From contig JWZX01002787.1 in NCBI GenBank assembly GCA_001275005.1, forward strand, positions 1 to 22,673: a stretch of 22,673 nucleotides of DNA, read 5' to 3'. How positions within the stretch are numbered: the stretch's first letter is position 1; the number at the start of each line of letters is the position of its first letter. The notes under the pieces are model-generated. The model was not told the DNA's origin and did not search any database. It saw only the letters and a list, made by a program, of their open reading frames with translations. The stretch is from Chrysochromulina tobinii. Its lineage: Eukaryota > Haptophyta > Prymnesiales > Chrysochromulinaceae. The position numbers and the translations under genes were made by a program. Shown piece after piece: positions 10,601 to 16,922 of this stretch.

Positions 10601-12651
10601 TCGTCGGCCGTCACCTCGAGATGCACGCGCTCATTCGCTCGTGCCTGCACAACCAGCTCACGGCCGTCTACGGCCCCAAAGGGGCGGGCAAGTCTGCGCT
10701 AGTGCTCGAGGCAGCGCGCTACCTGCGCCAGCGCAACCGCTTCCCCCACGGCATCTTCTGCTGTTCTCTCGAGGGGCTGCGCAACATGAAGGCAGTGCGC
10801 ACGCGGCTCGGCTCGACGCTGAATATCCCGGCGCGCTCGGTGCAGGAGCTGTGCGACATGATGGCGCGCTATCGCTCGTGCCTGCTCATCCTCGACCGTT
10901 GCGAGGATGCGATCCGCAAGAAGATGCCGCAATTCGAGTGGCTGCTCACTCAGCTGCTGCAGTCATCGGTCAAGGTGCTCATCTCCTCCCAGACACCGCT
11001 CGACGCCTCGCACGAGGCCGTCTCGCGTTCGATGCGTGCCATCTCTCTTCCCCGGATGAACACTCGCGACGCGGCGCTGCTGCTGCTCGAGACGTGTGAA
11101 CGAAACCTGACTGCCGAGGAGGTCGGCGCAACTGACGACGAGACTATCCTCTCGACGCTGCGCAAGCACCCTCTGATCCGCAAGATTGGGGGCATGCCCG
11201 CGGCGGTGCGCTGGGCGGCGCGCCGGCTGGCCGACGTCGATGTGGCCGAGCTCAATCATGAGCTCAACGATCTGTCCCCGAGCGAGCTCGCCGCGCTCAC
11301 CTCGGACGGCCACGGGACGCTGGAGCTCTCGGGCGCTCTCTCGGGACTGGCGCCCGAGAGAGCTGGCTCCACAAGCGCCCTCTCGGGCACGCGCGTGCGC
11401 CGCCGCCCGACGAGCTGCGGCTTTGTTTCGGCAGCCGGATCGGCCAGCAGCGTCGGTGCACTCGGTGGCGTTGCTGACTTCGCGAGCGGCGCGTCGTTGT
11501 CGGCCTCCATGCCGGCGGTGTTGCCGTCCTCGTGCTCAGAAGCCCTCTATGGCGGCGGGCGCGGCGGCAGCCTCGGCGACAGCGGCGGGCGCGGTGACAG
11601 CCTCGGAAACAGCAGCGGCGGGCTGTTTTGCCCCGGAGGCCCGGGCGGCGGCGCGAGCGACGGTGGACGATCGCACACGCTCTCGCGCTCGCTTTCGGCC
11701 GACCCCGAGGCACACTCGCGCCTGCCGAAAGGCTCTATGCATGCGCCGCCCGCGAGTCCGCTCACTGGCCCACACTCGTACCAACACGCGCAGCCGCGGT
11801 CGCAGGCGCTGCCGCTGGGCGGGCCCGTGTGTCAGCCGATGCATCCATATGGCCCCGCATCCTACTCGTCCTCATCAGCCGCTGCTGCCTCTACGTTAGG
11901 GGCGAGCTCGCCACACCTCCACACTCACAACGGGCTCGCCGGCCGCTCGCTTGCCGAGGGAGCGAGCGGGCACGCCGCCGACGCGCGCCGCGCCGACGGC
12001 TTGCCGCACTCGCACTCGTATAGCTTCGCAAGCGTAGTTCGCACGCCCAAGGTTTCGTCATGGGACGCCCGCCACGACGTTCTGCCCGAGGTTTCGTCAT
12101 GGGACGCCCGCCACGACGTTCTGCCCAAGGTTACGTCATGGGACGCCCGCCACGACGTTCCGCCCGAGGTTTCGTCATGGGACGCCCACCACGACGCCCC
12201 AACGTACACCCAGTTCCCGCGCACGGCCAGTGCTCCGTCGGAGCTCTCCCTCGCATATGGCGGCCCATCGGAGCGCCACTCGTCCGCCCACGGACCTCCG
12301 GAGCTGCTGGGGTCGAGCGAGCACGTACGTGCCTCGATGCGCGACATGCGCGCCGCGCTCTTCGCCGCGGCGGCCGACGGCGGAGGAATGCCGGGCGTGA
12401 TGCAGGAGATGCGCGCTCTGGCCGCGCAGCTCAACCACCTCGCCGGCGGCGCCGCCGCCGACGGCAGCGGCGGTGGCAACAGCCGCGGCGGCCCGGGGAT
12501 CACGCGCGCCAACTCGCAGCGGCGGGCGAGCGGCGGCGGCGGGCGCGAGCTCCGAGCGGATCGGCGCACCCGCTCGTGGGACTCGCGCCTCGACTCGCGC
12601 CAAGCGCTCGAGGCGGCGCTGCTCGATGGCCACAACGACGGCTCGTACTGA
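3604..12651 (+). CDS. Giant protein with tandem CHAT protease-like and STAND NTPase modules
   Basis: I chose the first in-frame ATG at 3604 (3015 aa, no internal stop over 9 kb). Order by residue: a possible ubiquitin/PB1-like segment (about 20-95); linker; CHAT1 (about 311-510); STAND NTPase 1 (about 593-810); low-complexity insert (about 815-1090); winged-helix-like segment (about 1098-1155, with FALLALLTLLPGG); a conserved helical segment including ANMWACLQPERL (about 1300-1325); TPR-like repeats interrupted by disordered inserts (about 1393-1996); CHAT2 (about 2000-2213); STAND NTPase 2 (about 2326-2556); disordered Ser/Gly/Ala tail with a 13-residue repeat. STAND proteins are ATP-driven oligomerising switches, and CHAT is a caspase-like protease fold used as an effector. 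Module 1 keeps its key residues while module 2 has lost them. The role is probably signalling or immune-type sensing (inference); the substrate is unknown. Some disordered inserts could be unspliced in-frame introns, but none is needed to keep the frame. Confidence 0.85.
4534..5133 (+). other. CHAT domain 1 (dyad intact) within the giant protein
   Basis: Residues about 311-510. The His of the caspase-like dyad is in ALHLVCHADYD (H387, codon 4762-4764). The Cys is in RLVFVSVCHSQ (C444, codon 4933-4935), followed by the typical AGVPHVIAV strand and a helical FARHLYLALVEG segment. Order, spacing and context fit the CHAT (caspase HetF-associated with TPRs) family, so protease activity is plausible. 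Confidence 0.8.
5380..6033 (+). other. STAND/NB-ARC-like NTPase domain 1 within the giant protein
   Basis: Residues about 593-810. It begins with the typical FLGR lead-in. Walker A is GPAGVGKSS (K631). Walker B is GLLVLDECD (D698-E699). Sensor-1-like VLCTARKPL supplies R729. It is followed by PLHRRDAARLF and GLPRAI, which match the ARC-region motifs of NB-ARC proteins. All key residues are present. Confidence 0.85.
6243..6287 (+). repeat. In-frame 12-bp repeat encoding (PDPA)n
   Basis: About three and a half copies of a 12-bp unit encode PDPA in the low-complexity insert that separates the NTPase core from the winged-helix segment of module 1. Confidence 0.8.
7594..7626 (+). repeat. (GGC)11 microsatellite encoding poly-Gly
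   Basis: Thirty-three bases of pure GGC encode eleven glycines between the helical segment and the TPR-like part. It is likely to vary in length between strains. Confidence 0.9.
9223..9270 (+). repeat. 12-bp tandem repeat encoding G-D-I-S units
   Basis: Four units encode GDIS, GDIS, GNIS and GDVS in a disordered insert between TPR-like segments of the giant protein. Confidence 0.85.
9601..10242 (+). other. CHAT domain 2 (dyad lost) within the giant protein
   Basis: Residues about 2000-2213. It aligns with CHAT1 without gaps around both active-site strands: ILHFLPTRDYE against ALHLVCHADYD, and SLVFLCARQSTE against RLVFVSVCHSQP, both then reaching AGVP at equal distance. T2106 sits in place of the His and R2150 in place of the Cys; a Cys lies two residues earlier (C2148). 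This looks like a pseudo-protease copy. Confidence 0.75.
10579..11271 (+). other. STAND NTPase domain 2 (altered Walker B and sensor) within the giant protein
   Basis: Residues about 2326-2556. FVGR lead-in; Walker A GPKGAGKSA (K2363) intact. Walker B reads CLLILDRCED: the Mg-binding D2431 is kept but the next acid is R2432. The sensor-1 Arg position is Q2463 in VLISSQTPL. GMPAAV corresponds to GLPRAI of domain 1. It probably binds nucleotide but may hydrolyse it poorly (inference). Confidence 0.8.
12049..12204 (+). repeat. 39-bp tandem repeat encoding a 13-residue SWDARHD motif
   Basis: Four in-frame units start at 12049, 12088, 12127 and 12166. They encode K/E-V-S/T-S-W-D-A-R/H-H-D with small changes. 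First positions alternate Lys, Glu, Lys, Glu. A related RSWDSRLDS lies near the protein C-terminus. Confidence 0.9.
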
Positions 12652-12704
12652 GGTCAGGTGACTGAGGCCAGGTGATTGAGGCCAGGTGATTGAGGCCAGG
12701 TGAC
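12649..12704 (+). repeat. 14-bp tandem repeat beginning at the stop codon of the giant gene
   Basis: Four units of tgaggccaggtgat type (12649-12662, 12663-12676, 12677-12690, 12691-12704) differ at one or two bases. The TGA stop of the CHAT-STAND gene is the first three bases of unit 1. Confidence 0.9.
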
Positions 12705-12735
12705 TGAGGAGAGAATCCCATTGAACGCGCACCTC

Positions 12736-12972
12736 ATGGTTGTGCCTAATCCATATAGCCCTCCGACGAATATCCTGGGGAAGCTGACGAATCATGCGAA
12801 ACAGGGAGAAAGAGCTTCTATGGAAAGCCGCATCCAGCAGCATATCAAGGCCGTCGAGGACGGGCGTGTCGCTCGACTCCAAGCGACGCCACCTGCAGAC
12901 CGCATCACCACCGCTCACCGCGCCATCTCTCGCGGCAAGGGCGGACCGGAACAGTTACAACGTCTCGCATAG
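12736..12972 (+). CDS. Doubtful small ORF (78 aa)
   Basis: An ATG-started ORF lies in the gap after the CHAT-STAND gene. The protein includes MESRIQQHIKAVEDGRVARL, which could form an amphipathic helix. No family is recognised. The ORF is close to the length expected by chance in GC-rich DNA and is followed by a less GC-rich stretch. It could also be a relic or the end of an unseen exon. Confidence 0.2.
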   Translation: MVVPNPYSPPTNILGKLTNHAKQGERASMESRIQQHIKAVEDGRVARLQATPPADRITTAHRAISRGKGGPEQLQRLA

Positions 12973-13337
12973 TTTTTACGAGGTCGATGAAAAAGCGGGG
13001 CCGCATGGATTATGAAATATGCGTCCATAGCATGGGCTCCATAGAATGCCTTTCTTTGAGAAGGGCCGCAAAACAGCTTCAAATGTGATCTATCCTATAG
13101 AAACACGTTGGGGAAAATGTGCCGGCTGACCGAATCGTCTGATGCACGATGCGGCGGGGATACCAATCCGTCCGGATCGGGATACCGTACGCTCGGCGCG
13201 TCGCGACTCGTGTCTACTCGACGTATGGGATCTCCCTTCTCCCCGAGGATGCACCGACGAGCACGTACTGTCTGCTACTCGCACCTCACGCCCAAGACAG
13301 ATGCGGTTGCCACTGCGGCCACATGCGCTCGGCACTC
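12973..13337. other. Convergent intergenic stretch, nothing recognised
   Basis: This is the space between the 3' ends of the rightward CHAT-STAND region and the leftward SRPBCC-like gene. The first half is visibly less GC-rich than the flanking genes. No RNA gene, conserved ORF or strong hairpin was recognised. Confidence 0.5.
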
Positions 13338-14126
13338 TCACTGCTTCGCCATGGCCGCCCTGGCCCTCTCCATCATCGCCGCCTTCATCGCCGCCTCCTC
13401 GTCCAGATCGCTCTTCATCTGCCCCGCCGCGCGCAGCACCGACGAACCCGGCTGCGACGAGCGCGGCGTCGACGTGCTGCCCTCGGTGCCTTCATTGAGC
13501 GGCTGGTAGCCGCGGCGGCGCATGTCCGCCGACCAGCCCTGCGTGGCAGTCGCAAGCAGCCGGCTCATCTGTGGGCCGTCGAGCACGCTGCCGTCCCGTT
13601 TGTTCACGATCTGGTAGAAGTCGTACGTCATGCGCACCGACGTGCCGTCGCCGAGCGAGTCGAGCGCAATTGTCACTTCGGGCAGCGCGCCGCCGACCTT
13701 GCCCAACATATTTGTCTCACGGTTTGAGCTCAGCTGCCTCCAGCGGATTTTACTCGGCTCAGTCAACTCGATCAGCTGAGATACGATCACGCCGTCCGGG
13801 AAGGTGACCTCTCGCTCGCAGCCGACCGAAAGCGGCGAGGCGCCCGACGCGGCCGCCGGAGCGTCGCCAGCCAGTCGTGTCACCTTAATCTTGATGTTGG
13901 TATGGTCGACGCCGAGCTGCTTCTCCGAGATGAGCTCGCGGTAGACGTCCTCGCACTTGAAGGGCAGCGTGAAGATGAGCGTGAAGCCGTCGCCGTCGGA
14001 AATGTATTGGCGCGAAGTGATAGCGCCATCGGACGCGTCCGCCGACTTGGGGATCGTGAGCTGCAGCTTATGCTGCATCCGCTCGAGAGTTTTGGGGGGG
14101 TTCACGCTCACAGTTCTCTTCCACAT
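13338..14126 (-). CDS. Possible SRPBCC/START-like protein
   Basis: The frame is open a few codons further, but the first ATG is at 14126-14124, giving 262 aa. Residues about 15-200 alternate strands and helices and include SDGDGFTLIFTLPFKCEDVYREL, REVTFPDGVIVSQLIEL, KIRWRQL, EVTIALDSLGDGTSVRMTYDFY and a final helix ending WSADMRRRGY. This arrangement resembles lipid- or ligand-binding SRPBCC/START-type domains, which end in a long C-terminal helix. No conserved catalytic motif is visible. The tail (about 205-262) is Ser/Thr-rich and then a charged Ala/Met-rich helix (DLDEEAAMKAAMMERARAAM). The gene is divergent from the APE2-like gene. The family call is a fold guess from pattern only. Confidence 0.6.
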   Translation of the reverse strand: MWKRTVSVNPPKTLERMQHKLQLTIPKSADASDGAITSRQYISDGDGFTLIFTLPFKCEDVYRELISEKQLGVDHTNIKIKVTRLAGDAPAAASGASPLSVGCEREVTFPDGVIVSQLIELTEPSKIRWRQLSSNRETNMLGKVGGALPEVTIALDSLGDGTSVRMTYDFYQIVNKRDGSVLDGPQMSRLLATATQGWSADMRRRGYQPLNEGTEGSTSTPRSSQPGSSVLRAAGQMKSDLDEEAAMKAAMMERARAAMAKQ

Positions 14127-14419
14127 GGGTGTTTCACACAAAGTGAAACCTCCCCACGTAAGTGGAACTCACGTAAGTGCAACTCACGTAAGTGGAACTC
14201 TTGTGGACACTCACCATGGCAGTGGATGGAGCACTTCTGCTTCCGCGGGCCTGTGGGCAGACGAGGGTTCAGTGTTTCTTCGGACCTCGTTGCCAATGGA
14301 CACACGCTCGCGCCGCGCGGCGAGAGAGGGCAGTAACAGTGCAGTTGCACCGGTTATCGCGTTACGTTCACACCCCTTGCGAGTTCCCACGAAAATGCAG
14401 TTGAAGAACGGCGCCGGCG
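14127..14419. promoter_or_regulatory. Shared 5' region of the SRPBCC-like and APE2-like genes
   Basis: A 293-bp gap between divergent ATGs. It contains three perfect or near-perfect 15-bp tandem units (14156-14200), candidate binding sites for a regulator of either gene. No gene is seen inside. Confidence 0.45.
14156..14200. repeat. 15-bp tandem repeat (three units) in a divergent promoter
   Basis: Units at 14156-14170, 14171-14185 and 14186-14200 read acgtaagtggaactc with one mismatch in the middle copy. Each carries acgtaagt, which also resembles a 5' splice donor. Confidence 0.9.
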
Positions 14420-16450
14420 ATGGCCGCAGCCACGACATCAACACCGCTGCTCATTGCCTCGTGGAATGTTGCCGGCTGGGACGCGACTCTCAAGTACATC
14501 CGCGAACACTACAAGTCGCTCGATGCCTTCCTGGAGCGTCACGGCTTTGATGTGCTCGCGGTCCAAGAAGTCAAGCTAACTCAGAAGAAAGTGCAGGCCG
14601 ATCCGACCGGCACGAGCGCTTACCCATTTGGCGCGTGGGAGTCGTTCTGGGCGTTTCCGCAGAGCGAGACAACAGCAGAAGTGAAGCGCGGCTTCAATGG
14701 GGTGACCACGTACGCGCGCACTGGGCTGACGCTCGCCGCCGACGCGGCACCGCTCGGTGACCCATCGCTCGATGCCGAGGGCCGTTGCCTGCTGACTGAC
14801 CACGGCGGATTTGTGCTGTTGAACGTGTACGTCCACTCGACCGGCGGCGCGGCGGACGGCGACGAGGGAGCATACCAGGACAAGTGCGCCCGGAAGCTCG
14901 CGTTCCTCGCTGCGTTGCGCCGCAAGATTGGCGCGCTGCGTGCGGCCGGGCGCCACGTGATCTTGGCAGGTGATCTCAACATTGCGGCACGCGGGGCGGA
15001 CGTACCGTGGCGTCAATCACTGCTGCCAGTCGCCGCTCTCAAACGTACCCTCGAGCTCGGCGGCGGCAGCGGCCGCGGCGGCTGCGATACAGAGATCGGT
15101 AGTGGCATCAGAAACGGAGGTGGCGAGGGTGCGGCCGTCTCCGACGGCACGCCGAGCGCCGCTGAGCGTGTGCGCGCAGCCCTCGCGCAGCTTCGCATGG
15201 TGCTTGGAACGTCAGGGTGCGAGACGCTCTACCGGGCTCTGCCGACGGGTGGGGTGCGTGGCGTGCTGAGCACAGCGAGCGTGCAGAAGGCCGTGGAGGC
15301 GCTGGTACAGGGCCACAACCCAGTGGTGCTCGCCGATCCGGCACACGATGGCGACGACGATGGTGACGGCCACGGCGAGCAGGCGCTTGAGGGGAGAGGG
15401 GACCGAACAAGCTCTTCCTCCACCGCCGCCACAGCGCCCACGCCATCCACACCGGCGGCAGCAGCAGCGGCGGCGGCGGCGGCGGTGGTAGCTGAGATGG
15501 CGACGTCATCGGATGGATCGCACTCGCCACTCGGGAGTCTGGGCGGCAGCCGCGGCGCGGGCACCAGCGAGGCGGAGCGGCTCGCGACAGTCCGCGAAGC
15601 GCTACGCACGCTCGCTCACTACATCGGCGTCTCGCCCTCTCAAAAAGACTGCGTGGCATGGCTTGGCAGCCTTGGAGCGGAAGGGATGGTAGACGCCTTC
15701 GCGGCGCTGCGCCCGCACGCGCGCGCCCGCTTCACGTGCTGGCATCAGTACACGAACATGCGCTACACCAACAACGGGAGGCGCATCGATGCATTCTGGG
15801 TCGATGCGCCGCTGATGGAGTACGCGCTGCCGGGGGCGCCGCTTCTGGAAGACGAGACCGAGCAGGGTGCGCTAAGGGCTTGCACCGCGGGCGGCCGCTG
15901 GCTGCCCGCGCCCACTCACGGGGTACTCCACGGCCTCCAGGAGGCGCGACAGACGACGCACGACTTGCAGTTTGCGCCCGCTCACACCGGCATCGTGTAC
16001 ACCGCACCGCCGGCTTCGGACCACGTGGCAGTCACCCTGCTGCTCGAGGCGGTGGCGCTGGGCCGATCGCTTCCATGGGCGACGGCATCTAGCGCGAGCA
16101 GCGCGGGCAGTGCGCCGCCGCCGCCGCTCAAGCCTCCCGATGCACCGACCAAGGCGAGCGTCTTCCGGCCGCCCCAGTCGCTCAAGGCCTTCTTCGCGCC
16201 AAGACCCAAGCCGCCTCCGCCACCGCCGGCCGGGCCAAGTGCAGCCCCCGCCGAGGCCACGGCATTCGGCGGCGCGGCTAGCGGGGCCAAGGGCCACGCG
16301 GCGGCGAACGCAGGGGATGCTTTGGTGACTGAGGCTGGCTCCGAGGGTGCCGATGCTACGGTGGGCGGCAAGGGCGGCACCGGCGGCGGTTCGGGAGGCG
16401 CGGATGGCAAGGGCGGCGAAGCAGTGCACAAGCGGCCGAGAGTGGCTTAA
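14420..16450 (+). CDS. APEX2: AP endonuclease 2 (APE2/ExoIII family)
   Basis: The ATG at 14420 sits in a good context (G at +4). The protein (676 aa) is an exonuclease III/APE-family nuclease that cuts DNA at abasic sites and trims 3' ends in base excision repair. Motifs in order: SWNVAGW (N16), AVQEVKL (E50, metal ligand), GVTTYAR, LLTDHGGFVLLNVYVHS, AGDLNIA (D185, N187), TCWHQYTNMRYTNNGRRIDAFWV (D457 region) and SDHVAV (D534, H535). The TCW and N-x-G-x-R-I-D pattern favours APE2 over APE1. A large insert (about residues 210-390) contains poly-Gly and a run of ten Ala. The tail has PQSLKAFF (585-592), resembling a PCNA-binding PIP box but with Pro rather than Gln at position 1. The C-terminal zinc finger (GRF) usual in APE2 is not seen. 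It is probably nuclear; a basic KRPRV lies at the very end. Confidence 0.8.
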   Translation: MAAATTSTPLLIASWNVAGWDATLKYIREHYKSLDAFLERHGFDVLAVQEVKLTQKKVQADPTGTSAYPFGAWESFWAFPQSETTAEVKRGFNGVTTYARTGLTLAADAAPLGDPSLDAEGRCLLTDHGGFVLLNVYVHSTGGAADGDEGAYQDKCARKLAFLAALRRKIGALRAAGRHVILAGDLNIAARGADVPWRQSLLPVAALKRTLELGGGSGRGGCDTEIGSGIRNGGGEGAAVSDGTPSAAERVRAALAQLRMVLGTSGCETLYRALPTGGVRGVLSTASVQKAVEALVQGHNPVVLADPAHDGDDDGDGHGEQALEGRGDRTSSSSTAATAPTPSTPAAAAAAAAAAVVAEMATSSDGSHSPLGSLGGSRGAGTSEAERLATVREALRTLAHYIGVSPSQKDCVAWLGSLGAEGMVDAFAALRPHARARFTCWHQYTNMRYTNNGRRIDAFWVDAPLMEYALPGAPLLEDETEQGALRACTAGGRWLPAPTHGVLHGLQEARQTTHDLQFAPAHTGIVYTAPPASDHVAVTLLLEAVALGRSLPWATASSASSAGSAPPPPLKPPDAPTKASVFRPPQSLKAFFAPRPKPPPPPPAGPSAAPAEATAFGGAASGAKGHAAANAGDALVTEAGSEGADATVGGKGGTGGGSGGADGKGGEAVHKRPRVA

Positions 16451-16866
16451 ATCGATCGTTTCCAGCCTGCCAAGTCTTTGTGTAGCCGCGTGCGGTTGAA
16501 CTCAAGAACGGGCGAGCGTAGACAGCCTTTTCTAAGCCATACAGAGTCGAGAGTGCATCGCCGAGTGCATCTTTTCGGCCGCAGAGGCTCTTTTGCACGT
16601 TCGGAGCTTCTCCTCGCCTCCATCGCATTCCCGCGCCCTTTCTCTTCATGAGAGGGCTAGCCATGGTGCCCGAGCGTGCGGCATATCTTTCTGCGACCCC
16701 GTTACCTAGCGTGAAACGCCGTGGTGTGCCGTGAAGAGGGACTTTTCACGTGAGGGTCTCACGACTTGAGGAGCGGGAAGAAACGTCACAAAGAACAGGA
16801 GCAAAAGCGACGGGTGCCCACTCTGTGCTGTGCTCTTCTCCATCCTGTTGCGCCGGACACTGGTCC
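16451..16866. other. Intergenic and 5' region of the hydrolase gene
   Basis: This is a head-to-tail gap between the APE2-like and hydrolase genes. No ORF of note, RNA gene or repeat was recognised. It must hold the APE2-like 3' end and the hydrolase promoter. Confidence 0.4.
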
Positions 16867-16922
16867 ATGCCGGGGGTGACAAAACCTAGCTCCTCCAGGG
16901 ATCGCACACATCCAGCAGCCGC

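Noticed and set aside
12049-12204. Possible CRISPR-like regular repeat
   Set aside because: Units are directly adjacent with no spacers, are in frame, and code a clear peptide repeat inside a eukaryotic-type gene.
11925-12635. Minus-strand open frame with Trp/Ser/His/Asp repeats
   Set aside because: The repeats are the reverse reading of the 39-bp repeat in the giant gene; it is a shadow.
3604-12651. Bacterial anti-phage STAND/CHAT system from prokaryotic DNA
   Set aside because: The flanking genes carry mitochondrial targeting, APE2 and exostosin features and spliceosomal acceptors, and the protein has eukaryotic-style disordered inserts. The locus fits a eukaryotic nuclear genome, although ancient transfer of the domains is possible.
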